In this document: positions 36,395-47,871 of the stretch, piece after piece | How the letters are laid out: every line of letters starts with the position of its first letter | Numbering within the stretch: the first letter of the stretch is position 1 | NCBI GenBank assembly: GCA_019454045.1 | Contig: SKCR01049648.1 | Location: 186,001 to 250,000 of the forward strand | Length of the DNA stretch: 64,000 nucleotides | Direction of reading: 5' to 3' | From: Zanthoxylum bungeanum | Lineage: Eukaryota; Streptophyta; Magnoliopsida; Sapindales; Rutaceae | Notes under the pieces: model-generated | Seen by the model: only the letters and a program-made list of their open reading frames with translations | Databases searched by the model: none | What the model was told of the DNA's origin: nothing | Translations under genes and position numbers: made by a program

Positions 36395-36567
36395 CCCCAA
36401 TAAATATGACTTAATAGTAAATAGTTTAAAATTTAGTTAATAGATCATGAGTTTGAGTTAAAGTAATATTTCTTGTAAAAATATGAGATAATTAATTTTT
36501 GTTAGTTATTCTGCTTAAATTTGATTCAAATAATTTGACAGTAGGATTTTTAATTTTTATTTTTTTT
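36395..36567 (+). repeat. SINE family A, degenerate copy
   Basis: GATCATGAGTTTGAGTTAAA stands for the B box. TATTTCTTGTAAAAATATGA, CTGCTTAAATT and TTTGACAGTAGGATTTT follow in the family order. Highly diverged. Confidence 0.6.
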
Positions 36568-37534
36568 AAAGAATACTTATAATATTTATGGATAAGACAA
36601 GGGTTGCCCAAATGAAGTGCCAAATTGTATGATAATTAAAATTTTATGATGAAGAAATGAAGCAAAGTACCGACTAAAGTAATTAAATAAGAAAAAAATA
36701 AAATTTATTGAGATTCCAAAATGTGACTGACAAATGATCATCACTACTCCTTTCATTGGATTCCCTTACAATCTGACACCATACTTAATCTCTCTCTGCA
36801 CTACCCTAAAACAAATTAATTGAAAAATGAAAAACAGCAAAAACTAGTAGATTCTATTTTTTTAATTAACAATGATAATTATTAAAATATTTGAAAATCA
36901 ACTCGAATATATATATATATTTATTTATGTTTTTCAAAGTATCAAAAAGAAAACCCTAGCCTCAAAATGACATGATTATTGTCCACTCCCACTCCAAAAG
37001 TGGAATATGGGAAGAGCAGAACTTTTCTGTTCAAGTCTTTTATGGACACGCAAATCAATTCTAGAAGTGTGAATTGAAGACTTTTTTTTTTCTTTTTCAT
37101 TTTTTTTCCCACTTTCACATGACAATCAAAGGGATATTGCATCAATTCTGTGTTAGTGGACCCATAAATTTTGCAATTTTAGCCATTAATTGAGGCTAAT
37201 TATTTAATTAACTAATCTTCAACATGATTAGTGGGTTGAAGTAGAAGAGGAAGAAGAAGAAGTATTAATTCTTTTGCTTTCTCATTCTCATATCATCCAT
37301 CAAGTTGGCTACTTGAAGCATCATCACAAAACAAAAGTAACTATATATTACAAGCTAATTAAAAACACTCTCACAAAGCCTCAAATCCACCCAAATTACA
37401 TTAATTGCACTCTCCAAAACTCCAAAGAGTTAGCAATGAAAACCAAAAGAAAAAGAAAAAGACTATAATACCCAAATGAACTAGCAATCTATAACAAGTA
37501 ATAAACTTAACATTAATGACTTTTTCTTTTTGAA
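36568..37534. other. AT-rich intergenic DNA
   Basis: No gene or element could be supported. Confidence 0.4.
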
Positions 37535-37672
37535 TGTTGGAAATCCCACGCCAAATCACGCTTAAGCGGAGCTGTATCAGATTCTTACAAGAAACACACC
37601 CTCTGTATTCGAATACATAATCTCAAACTGAAATACTAGGTCATATACCACCAAACCACGCCCCCAGAGACC
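37535..37672 (-). repeat. SINE family A copy, shortened
   Basis: On the minus strand it has the head GGGCGTGGTTTGGTGG, B box GTATTCGAATACA, TTTCTTGTAAGAATCTGA, CTCCGCTTAAGC and GGGATTTCCAAC. About 30 bp in the middle are missing. Confidence 0.7.
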
Positions 37673-37819
37673 CTAAAATGTATGACACTCAACAAAAAAC
37701 CTAAAATGGGAAAGTAAAGAACACAAACCCTAGAATAATCAATGTAACCCAGAATCTCAAACTGAGATACCAAGTCCTATAACAAGTAATAAACCCTGTC
37801 TCAGATGACGATGATGATA

Positions 37820-38323
37820 TTAAACAGAGATATCGTGAAGAGCAGAGAAGAAGAAGAGCTCTAAATCAGGAGGAGCAAAGAAAGCAATATGCCTAGTATT
37901 ATTAGGGTTTCGTTGCATTAATGAAGAACAATTTGAAAGTACCCTTTGCTTCTTTGGTGCTGGTGGGCATGTTTCAATTTCCGGTATCCGAAATCTTTGA
38001 GCTTTTGGTGTACAGCATCCACTACTACTACTACTTGTATCATCATGATGATGATGATGATCATCATCATCATCATCTAATAATAATAAGTTTGTTGTTG
38101 ATGGAAACAAATCCTGATCCATTGTTGATTCTTTCTTCACATTCTTGGGTTGTTTTATAGCTTCTTGTTGATGCACATGTTGCTTCTGAAGCTTCTTGTA
38201 TTGGCCTCTTTTTGGTCTTGTTGCTTTTTCTTTTGCTGCCACTACTGCTCTTGTTGTTATAGTACTAGTACTATTACTCTTTCTTCTTCTTCTTCTTCTT
38301 ATGATAAGATCAGAAGGAGCCAT
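37820..38323 (-). CDS. SIAMESE-related (SMR) cyclin-dependent kinase inhibitor
   Basis: A single exon of 167 codons on the minus strand. The SMR family blocks cyclin-CDK complexes in the nucleus and promotes endoreduplication and growth arrest. Recognition rests on the short family motif CCTPKAQRFRIPEIETCPPA, then PKKQRV (residues 103-128). The threonine-proline and CPPAPKK parts are the conserved core. The N-terminus is very basic (IIRRRRRRK, 7-15). An Asp run then His run (DDDDDD, HHHHH, 83-93) and a Ser run come from CAT/GAT-type trinucleotide repeats. The C-terminal FFAPPDLELFF (148-158) also occurs in some SMR proteins. No intron in the coding part. From memory Arabidopsis has a small SMR-type gene between its RRM and NF-YA9 genes; I do not assign a number. 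Confidence 0.85.
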   Translation of the reverse strand: MAPSDLIIRRRRRRKSNSTSTITTRAVVAAKEKATRPKRGQYKKLQKQHVHQQEAIKQPKNVKKESTMDQDLFPSTTNLLLLDDDDDDHHHHHDDTSSSSSGCCTPKAQRFRIPEIETCPPAPKKQRVLSNCSSLMQRNPNNTRHIAFFAPPDLELFFFSALHDISV

Positions 38324-39941
38324 TTGATCAAATAGAGTTCAAAAAAATAAAAGGTACACTAATATATATATATATATAGTACTAGAAATTAACTGGACTA
38401 TATCAGTAAAATTAACTAAATTTGTTGAAAAAAACTGAAAAAGCAAAAAAAACCCTATTAGTGGTGACAATATTGATGTATGGTAAGTTTAAAGCTACAA
38501 AAGATGATCAGAGAAAAGCTTTTAAAAAAACTTTTTAAGTTCACAGCCACAGGCTCACAGCAGATAAGTTTTTTTTTTTTTATCCTTCTCAAAAGACTCA
38601 ATAATTTATAAGTTTGATTAAGAAGAAATTAATTAACAAAGCCCTATACTTGAAGCAGAGGCCCAAAACAACTTGCTTAAGCAAATTTGTAGACTAAAAC
38701 CCTAAAAGAAAAAAAGAAGGAAGGAACCCAGATTAGTATAAGGATTGAAAAGCCTTAATCAAAACCCTAATGGCAGATTGAGAGACTGAGAAGAAGAGGG
38801 AATTCAGAAGATGGAATGAGATGCCTAAGAAGGGTTTTATATATGATTTAGATATAATTAGGGCAGCAGCTGCCCGTTGCCCGTTTTCTGCCCTTATTAA
38901 GTAAGCAATGCCTACAGAGTGAAAAAGAAAGAGGGGGGTGTTTCAAAATTTGTGCACGTCTTTGGGGATTATTGATGAGGAATAATTTGGGCAGCGGGTA
39001 TTGAGATTTTTTTTTTACTTCTATTTTTTCTTTTGATTAATTAATTACATAATTTCAACTTCTAATTAGGTTTAGAAATTAGGGATTTATCTGGGTAGGC
39101 TGGGAGTCAAAAAAATCTCACGATATATGGATTATAATTTCTCCCTATATTTATGGGAGTAAAGTTTCTCCTCATATTTGAGTGAGAGTGGATATCTCGT
39201 CTATGGTAAATGTAGAATTCTGAGTGTGTTATAAATGTTTGTATTTAATATCTCAGTTGATTTCAGATTATTTATTTGTAGATTTGTATTGTATTCTTTA
39301 AAAAAAAAAAATTAGGAATTTAAAACTTTTTGGCTTCTTGTGAGTTAATTGTACGGTAATGCTATAAACCAATGGGGAGATGTTTGACAAACCAACACAA
39401 GTCATTTTAAACCTAAATTGGTTTGTTTCCCTCTAAACTCTAATTTAATTGAATGAGTGGACTTTCACTTATAAACACTTATTTCATGTAAGATACCAAT
39501 TAGGCCTTATAAATTAGAGAAAAAAAAATATTATTAAATTTAAAATAATAAAAAAGCATCAAATGATTAGATAGCTTAGGAACAAATGGCCTGTTAGTGA
39601 CAATGGACAAAATATGAATCATAATGTTGATGAAAATGGACAAAATATGAATCATAATGTTACTTGCCATACCCATTACCATTATTATTATTATTATTAT
39701 TATTTTAAAAATTGAAATTGATTGGTTTTAGGTTTGGATAAACATGTTACAAGACTATGCTTTGTCTCTAGCTTAATCTGATAAAATTCAATTACCTATG
39801 TTCTGACGCTTCAATTTCATCTTTTGTTTTGTTTTGCTCTTTTTTTTTTTTTTTTGGACTACTTATATGGATCAACTTATCTTATGGTGCAATCCGAATA
39901 TCTCAATTCAAAATAAATAAAAATAATTTTTAAATAATGTA
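38324..39941. other. SMR upstream region and AT-rich intergenic DNA
   Basis: The SMR leader and promoter lie here. A TATA-like ATATATAAAA on the minus strand (38835-38844) would place transcription start about 490 bp before the ATG. Beyond about 39000 I see only AT-rich DNA, a short duplicated stretch (ACAAAATATGAATCATAATG at 39608 and 39644) and an (ATT)n run near 39680. Confidence 0.5.
38835..38844 (-). promoter_or_regulatory. Candidate TATA box of the SMR gene
   Basis: ATATATAAAA on the minus strand followed about 30 bp downstream by a CT-rich stretch, the typical plant core-promoter layout. It is inferred from sequence only. Confidence 0.45.
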
Positions 39942-40125
39942 TTTTTTTTGGAAACGTTAGAAATCCCGCCGTCAAATAACCCGATCCCAATTTAAGCGGA
40001 GTAGGTAAAATTTCCAACTGTCTCAAACTCTTAGCAAAAAAAAAAATGTACCCATAAACTCGAACCCAAGACATGTCAACCAAATCCTAAATTCTTTGCC
40101 ACGAAGCCACATTCAGTGGGGGCGT
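39942..40125 (-). repeat. SINE family A copy, nearly full length
   Basis: On the minus strand it has the head GAATGTGGCTTCGTGGCAAA, B box GGGTTCGAGTTTA, GCTAAGAGTTTGAGACAG, TTTTACCTACTCCGC, TTTGACGGCGGGATTTC and an A tail near 39942. Confidence 0.8.
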
Positions 40126-40360
40126 GGAAAAAATATATAAAGAGTAATTTTTGATATTCAACTAATAAATAAAAAACATGTGAATTCAATTATTATTTAT
40201 TTACTAATTTTTTAATATATTAACATGGCAAAATATAATTAAATTATTACACGAATGATGTGGTACTTCTATTGCATTTTAGGATTCAAATATTTGACTA
40301 ACAGATATGCCTAAATCATCTATGTCGCATTTCTCTCTTTTCCTCATCAATTAGTACTAT

Positions 40361-40807
40361 TGTAATGTCCGACTAAACTAATCAGATATTATATGCTCTG
40401 GCGGCTCAGGGATTGGCCCAACAACCTGACTCTCTGGCCCCTCACGGTTTTGTTTTAAGCATGGGCCCAAGCCCATCCAAAAAACCTCTTACTAGTTGAG
40501 GGAACACAACACTTATAAGATTATATCTAAGATCTCTCTCAAGCACTGTAGGATACCAAAACCCACCCGCTTGGGGCCAAACATTCTCGTTGGCACATTT
40601 TTTATTGGGATTTGACTATGATACCATTTGTAATGTCTGGTTCAACTAGTCAGATATTGTCCGCTCTGACGGCCCATGAATTTGCACAACAACCAGGCCC
40701 CCTGGCCCCTCACGATTTTGTTTTCGACATGAGCTCAAGTCCACCCAAAAGATCTAGTTGAGGGAACACAACACTTATAAGATTATCACTAAGTTCTCTC
40801 CTAAACA
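40361..40807 (-). mobile_element. TRIM-like miniature LTR retrotransposon
   Basis: Two direct repeats (LTR-like, 40629-40807 and 40361-40545, about 180 bp) start TG(T/C)TT and end CATTACA on the minus strand. They flank only 83 bp. Directly after the upstream repeat lies TGGTATCATAGTC, close to the tRNA-Met primer site TGGTATCAGAGC. There is no coding capacity. This is the layout of a terminal-repeat retrotransposon in miniature. No target duplication could be found, so it is old. Confidence 0.7.
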
Positions 40808-42288
40808 ATGCCCACTTTTTTTCCTAATAATCGAACTAACTTAAAGAGCTGTTTCAATGTTTCACCCCAAAAAAAAAAAAAAACATTTTTATAATCTAAT
40901 TATGAAGAATATTATAAGATTTTTAGTAAGGAACCCCTCACTAAATTGCAGCAAAGCAAGCACATGAATGCAGTGCAGAGATTCAAGACATGAATGATCA
41001 TTTGTCATGAAAGTTAACAACAGTTCTTGAGCTTCTTTAAAATGCAATTATGGAAGTTAATAAACTAGTATTTGATTGAATTTATATATTCAATACCCAG
41101 CAGCATTCCAAGACAATTCTATTTGTTCATTGGATTTGATGACAGTAGGAAATTGAGATTAAAAGCCATTACTGAAACTGATAAAATACTGTAAAATATG
41201 GCATTAATTAGCCATGAAAGCTCACTGAATCCCAAGGAAGATTAGCAAATTTACTCACATGATCCCATGATATCACCATGGGCGTTCAACACAAGAAGCT
41301 TTTGTAACAATTTTGGGAAAACTGAACATATAGAAATAGGCTTTTAGTTGCTTATAAGATCAATGTAAGCAAGAATCACTTGTTTGTTGAATCCCAGATA
41401 CAATTCTTTGTTTTGTAAAATGAGGAATACAAAAAAATGACCAAAATTTAAAATCTTAAAACGATGAAAGTCTAGCTTGTTATTTTTTGTAAGTTGATTC
41501 AATATGGATGCTCCAGATGCCACTATTAGGACACCTAAATCTCTCTCAAAGATGAATTTACGACTACCATTAGTTTTAACTCCTAAACTCCATCGTCAAA
41601 TCAAATCGAAAGAAAAGCTCCAATATGCACAGATTATAATTGTATATAATACAAGAGAATACAGATTAGTACTACATATTCATATAGAAACATCAAAAAG
41701 AGAAAACACAGAGAACAATTCCATTCATATGAATCAAATACATTTCAATACATTGGGTCAGTTCCTCTACCGTGTAATTCAAGGTAAAGTTCACGTATTC
41801 ATCAACAATTTCCAACAGTTATCATATAATTAGTTATTCAACCTGGTTGTATCACCAACTTAAAAGACACTGACAAGTCAGTTTAAAGGAAAAAGTTCGA
41901 CAACTTAAAGACATAGTGAAAACACTTATTTACTACATTCCCTTAACTATCCCTCAACAATTCCCAACCACTCATCGTTAATTCATCATTCAACCTGGTG
42001 ACGTCCCCAACTTAAGGACACTAACAAGTCAATTTTTACGTAAAGGTTTGTCTTATCTATTGCATACAGTCAACCAATGTGTCAAGCCATGATTCAAATT
42101 AAAAGAGGAGGATCAAAATCAAATATACAGTCTAGGTAGATTCAAATTATTCAAAGATACGCTCTAACAACACTGGAAAGAGTCATCTTATGGCTAACTT
42201 GAGGAGATCTGAAAAAACAAAATTCCAAACAACAATATGATTTGATATATAAGAATAGCAAATAAAAGAAAATATGATCAAGAAACAG
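40808..42288. other. Intergenic DNA and 3' UTR of the RRM gene
   Basis: No coding region. The 109-codon + frame at 41504-41833 has no recognisable family and is rejected. Near 41840 and 41988 a related stretch (CAACCTGGT..., AACTTAA..., CTAACAAGTCA/CTGACAAGTCA) occurs twice. Confidence 0.45.
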
Positions 42289-44621
42289 TCACCGTCCTCT
42301 TGACAATGCTTCATCCATTTCCTCATGTGATGAAGGAAACAACTCTATATAACGACTTCCAAGAGTCTTCCTATCTTTAGCCATAGCTGCCTTGGAGTCT
42401 TCTGTATCTGCAAACTCTACAAATGCTTCACCAGTTGGCCTCCCCTCGGAATTCATTGTAATATGAATTGAGTCTTCTGACAACACAAAATCTTTAAAGA
42501 AATCCATTATATCATCCTTGCCAGCTGAAAATGGCAATCCCCTCAATCGCAGTATCCCCGTATGTATAGCGGAATCCTTCCCCTCGTCATGAGATTTAGC
42601 CCTAGGGATACTCCTGCGAGGTGAACCACCACGAATATCTGAAACTTCATTTGCTATTGCCTTATAATATTCTTGCCTCTTACTTCTGAAAACCTCAACA
42701 TATCTCCTTCCCATGTTCTGCCTATTCCTTTGAAGGGCAAAATCGACTTGAAGAGGATAACCCAAAACACAAAAAGCTTCCCCTTTAAATTTGTTGTTCT
42801 TATGGACAAAAAGAACATCAACTATGTCTAGACCATGGAAGAACTCAGACACATCAACTTCTGTGCAATCAAAGGGAAGACCACGAAGTCGGACAACAGG
42901 GAAAGGTGGGGGTTGGCTAACATATCCATAAGGTGGCGGTGGATTGTGCATAAAACTTGAACTTGGGGGAGTTCCATAAAATGAAGGTCTTTGATCAATC
43001 AACCGCTGACGTTTTGCACCCATTTCACGTCCATCAGCACCCGCAGCAAATTTGCTTCAGTTTCAAAAAATCATCAAAACAACAGAAGAACCGACGTGTC
43101 AATAATTAGTCAATAACAACATTAAATATCTGATCTGTATATTAACCATACTGATTTCCTTGAAATAATATTAACTTTTGTAATTACAACGTTGCTGGTC
43201 CCAAAATCCTGAAAAATCTGACACACACACACACACAAAATGAATGAAGGAAGCCAAGAAAATAATGAAGAAGCTCCGGGAGGTGCAGCAGGTAAGCAAG
43301 TTTAATATTTTTAACTTATAACATTCTTTCCCTCCGTATAACAAACATCAAATGAAAACACAAACCAGACCTGATCCCAAGTTCTGTGCTCCCTTTTCCC
43401 GTTAAAAAAGTATTTCTATAGGATAATATGAACATCTTAAGGTTAAGCAATCAACTTAAACTGAGGAGTGAGGACACTTGGCAAATTTATACCATTATAA
43501 CAATAGAATGATACAATTTTCAAATTATCCAACTCTTTATTCATCACAAGACGAAAAACATCGTTATCATGTCCAGTTATCTATTAGTGCACATAGCTAC
43601 TTGAACTTACTGCTGGAAGATTCAAGTTCTTCTTCCTAAAATCCAGGAAGAGAAGGCTTTGGACCAAAGAGAGGACCATAAGTCAAATCCAGCCAAAGAT
43701 TTTCCTGTCTAAAGCTCACTACTGACTTGAGTTAAAAGAACCTGGTTTGCTACATCGACCTATTTAATGACATGAAACTAAAGGTTATTGTAAAGCGGAT
43801 TCTTTTCATTTCTGATACCTTGAGTAAAGTAAGGTGCTCCTAGCTTCAACCTAAAGGCCACCCCTACAAATTTTCAAAGTATGCAAGTATGTGTGAGCGT
43901 TTTGTAGAATTTGCAGCACGAAAATGATATCATGCTAGCTCAACCAATGTAATTGTAAGAGTGGACTTGTGTAATATAAATTTTGCTAAACTTTCATTTA
44001 ATTTAATGCCAGCGCATTACTAACTCCATTTTCAAAGTAGTATGCTCTGACAAACATCCCATTTAATGTGTGTGTGTGCGCGTTATTGGATAAGGTACCA
44101 CCACATTTGCCCAAGCAAGAGAACAGAGAGATAAATGACAATATTAGAGAACATGGCTGATTCAGAAAAAAATCTAAGCCTAATTACTACAGAATAGATT
44201 CAGCCCTTCGGTTATTGACAGTGTATTATCATGACACATCAAGTGATCCCGTTCACTAAGCGACAAGATTAACAGCTCCGTCTGCCTTAAAATCATTCCA
44301 CAATCATATATATATATATATATATATATATGTGAAAATAACACTTATTTTCTTTTCCCATAATCTCAGATTCTCTAACCCAATAATAAATACTCCATTT
44401 AAAAAAACAAAAACAAAAACAAAAATGTTCTGGGTATATCACAAACTTAATGAATAATTAAAGATCTTGGAGCCATATATGGGTATCTAAATTAACAAGT
44501 AAAAGCACAATCAAAACGATAAATTAAACAAAAATTAACTTTTTTACTTCCCAAAAATTGCAAAAGATTTTTTTTTTTAAAAAAAAAGGTATAAAAGAAT
44601 CTCTTACCCTCTGTAGAACAT
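42289..44621 (-). CDS. hnRNP-H/GRSF-type RNA-binding protein with two RRMs
   Basis: Two coding exons on the minus strand: 44621-44608 (only 14 nt, MFYRG start) and 43054-42289, giving 259 codons. The ORF from the downstream ATG at 43023 is 244 codons, but exon 1 joins it in frame through GG|GTAAGAG and TGAAG|C and gives the longer N-terminus. After a Pro-rich segment, two RRMs of the quasi-RRM class follow: VVRLRGLPFDC...DIVDVLFV (about 58-130) and ILRLRGLPFSAG...FVEFAD (about 172-245). The family binds G-rich RNA and acts in splicing and mRNA regulation. From memory the nearest Arabidopsis genes are At3g20890 and At5g66010. The 14-nt exon is the least certain part. Intron 1 is about 1.55 kb. 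Confidence 0.9.
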
Positions 44622-45263
44622 TTATGAAATTGAAATGGTTGACTAGCGAGCTAATCAACTTTTTTCTTCTTTCTTAATCTCTGCGTTTCTTCGAAGCTTC
44701 TGCTCTCCGCGTTTAATGTTTGAGAAACGATGCTTTGCTAAGAAGACAATTTTACCACATTGAAAATTTATTGGGCCAGGCCTACCCTAAATTGGGCCCA
44801 CTAAACATTAGTTTAGTTTAGTTTATTTTGTTTTTTAAAAAAATTGATAAATTAAAATTTACGCATTTAGTGATCCGACTTTTAAGGGACAAAAGCTGTT
44901 AAACAAATTTTATGAATCTTTTTATTATTATTATTATTATTCATATTTTCATGTCGGCCCAATGAGCCAAATTTAATGAAAAAAATTGTTAAAAATTGGA
45001 ACTCAAATTAGGAAATTTTAATTCTCAAAGCAATCAAAATTAAAAGTGAATCCGAGCTTTGGAGACTTATCTGAGAGACTCAGACTATTGAATGGTATTA
45101 ATATATATACAATTTACAGAACACATTCGGCATTAATTAATAGATGGCCAAAAATAATAATAATAATAAAGCAAAGACAAGACACAGCTAAGGTCATAAC
45201 AGAAATTGAAAGCTAGAAAAACAACCAGGGGAGACTAAAATTGCAGCAAGCACCCTCTCAGTC
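44622..45263. other. 5' UTR and promoter of the RRM gene, and RbcX2 3' region
   Basis: The two minus-strand genes are only about 640 bp apart. The RRM gene leader probably extends to about 44745. AT-rich DNA with an (ATT)n run follows. The RbcX2 3' UTR occupies the right side. Confidence 0.5.
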
Positions 45264-47871
45264 TCAGCCAATCTTCTCTGTGTTTGAGTCATCGGACGGC
45301 CATATCACCGTCTCAATGAGCCGTTCGCGCATCAACTCCAAGTTTTCATCAGAGATCTCTTTGTATATTTGAGCATGATCACATTTCTACATCAATTAAC
45401 AAACAAGAAAAAGAATGATTTCTGTTACAAGCTAAAGCAAGATGGTTCTGAAGTTAATTTTGGTACCTTAGCCCATTTTCCGTATAAGTGAAGACGTGTT
45501 ATCATCACTCTTTCAGCAAGTTCATGCTTCTCCTGTAACCAGAAAATAAGTTTACATTTAACATTAAGAGCTGTAAATTTCGTTTCGTTTTGCTAGAAAA
45601 TCAAAGAGTTTTTTGGTACGGAAACTTTTACATCTTAAAAGTTTTGGTTAGGTACTCTAAAAACTCTTAAACTGACCTCAACAAAGCAAGAAAATCATAA
45701 GAACCTTGTTGGGAGGAGGAGGTTGTTCAGAGGTTTCAAAGGAAAAAACACAAACCGTACACATTTTTCTGAATATTTAGCAACAAATAAGAGCAGAAAG
45801 AATTCTGAAACTAAGACCAGAAAAGAAGTTTACATTTAGCATTAAGAACTGTAAATTTCGTTTGGTTTTGCTAGAAAATCAGAGAGTTTTTTGGTACGGA
45901 AACTTTTACATCTTAAAAGTTTTGGTTAGGTTCTAAGAACTCGTAACCTGACCTCAACAAAGCCAGAAAATCATAAGAACCTTGTTGGAAGGAGGAGGTT
46001 GTTCAGCGGTTTCAGAGAAAAATAACACAAACCGTACACATTTTTCTGAATATTTAGCAACAAATAAGAGCATAAAGATTTCTGAAACTAAGACCAGAAA
46101 AGAAGTTTATATTTAGCATTAAGAACTGTAAATTTCATTTGGTTTTGCTAGAAAATCAGAGAGTTTTTTGGTACAGAAACTTTTACTTCTTAAAAGTTTT
46201 GGTTAGGTTCTAAGAACTAGTAACCTGACCTCAACAAAGCCAGAAAATCATAAGAACCTTGTTGGGAGGAAGAGGTTGTTCAGCGGTTTCAGAGAAAAAT
46301 AACACAAACCGTACACATTTTTCTGAGTATTTAGCAACAAATAAGAGCATAAAGATTTCTGAAACTACCTTCCCAAGAATACGGATGAAACGCTTGCCAT
46401 CTCCAGGCTTATTTGATGCAACGAAACTGTTAAAAAAAAGAATATAGCAGAAATAATAAAACAGTAATTACTTATCAGACAAATTTTTATCTCTCTCGTC
46501 TGGTTATTTTTCTTTGCATAATCTTGTTAGGAAGTTCATACTATAAAAACTTAACTACAAGCAAATAATAATCCCGTGTATAATTGAAAATCCAACTTAC
46601 TCATAAAACCACCTATATTGTGTTGGATTCATCTCGTAAAGCTGGTTAAGAACTGTCCTAACTGCTTTGTATGTGAAATAGTTGAGAATTTGCTGCAAAA
46701 AGAAGATTCTCCGTCAATGAAAAAGACAGAAAAAAACAGATGCTTTGATCTACATAGTAAACAAATCATGACATGAGCACGACAAATATCAAAGTAGATA
46801 TGTTAAGACAGCATTGGTTATGTGCTTGCAAGTGAATGATAAGTCGCTCAGGCTAATTACTATTTGCTAGTTGCTACTGCCACCCTAATCTTGGTTTGAG
46901 TAAGATTCAATCCAAGTCTTCTTGTATTACCTTAATAGATCTTACCAGTAAAGGTGTTGAACCAACTAATAACAACCTATCTTCTTGGATAGCTTGATAA
47001 TTGTGAATTCTATGCTTATTATGCGTGCAAAATAACCATTGCCTTTTTCATCGACAATCATTACATCACACTATGTTATTACAGTATCCCACGTTATTTG
47101 GGTGGGATTTTAGGAATGTGCTTATAAGTAAGGTATTTTCTCAAGGTTTTTTGGATGGTTTGGATCCATGCCAAATCAGAGGGCTCTGAACTCGAAGAGG
47201 ATAATATTTAATTATTTGAGCCGGACCGTTTCGAGAGACCACTAATCATAAAACATGGAAAAAGAAATTATATAGGACCCTCTGATCCGTGAATGACATT
47301 GTTTTCAAATTATTTTGAAAATAACCCATCATGCATTATTATTAAAGCTTAAACATCATAAATTTCACCACTATATATAAATGAAAGGAAACAATTTGAA
47401 TTCCCAAAGTTAAAATTATTATCCAATAACTACTAATTATATTTTATATAAAAACACAATATAAAGCTCAACTTAAAATTGAATCCTGCTTTCTATTTCT
47501 AAAGAAACTTTAAACAACTTTGATGTAATTAAAATTCTCACCACTTTAACATCTCCAAAAGTATCTTCATACTGCCCACCAAGCTCATTCACAATAACAA
47601 GCCTCTGATCTCTCCTCTGCTTCTGCTTACTTGAACTCTTCCTATTAACAATCACTTTCGATGAAAGCCTCCAATCATCCCATGAATCTACAAATGCACT
47701 CCCCAATTCCAAAGACCTTGTCACCTTCACCTTCTTTCTCTTCACTGAATTCCTCTGCAACACCAACTCTCCTCCACTTTTTACACCCGTTGGCAAAGCA
47801 TCCAAGCACAAACATGGCCCAGCATGCGAGTCCATCACTGATGAACCCACCGCAGACAAAGCTCCCACCAT
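45264..47871 (-). CDS. RBCX2: Chaperonin-like RbcX protein (RbcX2 type), plastid
   Basis: Five coding exons on the minus strand: 47871-47542, 46692-46601, 46426-46369, 45532-45467 and 45386-45264, giving 222 codons. RbcX is a small helical chaperone that binds the C-terminus of the Rubisco large subunit and helps assemble the L8 core in chloroplasts. The first 75 or so residues look like a transit peptide (MVGALSAVGSSVMDSHAG). The RbcX fold follows: ELGGQYEDTFGDVKVQILNY, then FTYKAVRTVLNQLYEMNP, FYDFVASNKPGDGKRFI, ERVMITRLHLYGKWAKCD, and ISDENLELMRERLIETVIWP near the end. The N-terminus and VIWPSDDSN end fit RbcX2 rather than RbcX1. Intron 3 consists of three tandem copies of one unit (listed separately). 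Confidence 0.95.
45537..46367. repeat. Three tandem 277-bp units filling intron 3 of RbcX2
   Basis: Units 45537-45813, 45814-46090 and 46091-46367 are equal in length. The intron is 45533-46368, so the array covers all but a few bases. Units 2 and 3 are most alike. At the two inner joints (TCTGAAACTA|AGACCAG) no GT donor is present, so the intron should still splice once. Confidence 0.93.

Noticed and set aside
37921..38335. Overlapping + strand ORFs opposite the SMR gene
   Set aside because: They mirror the trinucleotide repeats of the minus-strand coding exon. The SMR motif fixes the strand.
41504..41833. 109-codon + strand ORF
   Set aside because: No recognisable domain, AT-rich composition like the spacer, and it lies in the region downstream of the RRM gene.
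43240..43283. Small + strand ATG followed by a good GT donor (GCAGCAG|GTAAGC) inside intron 1 of the RRM gene
   Set aside because: Only about 15 codons, no second exon found on that strand, and it lies within a minus-strand intron. Possibly chance.
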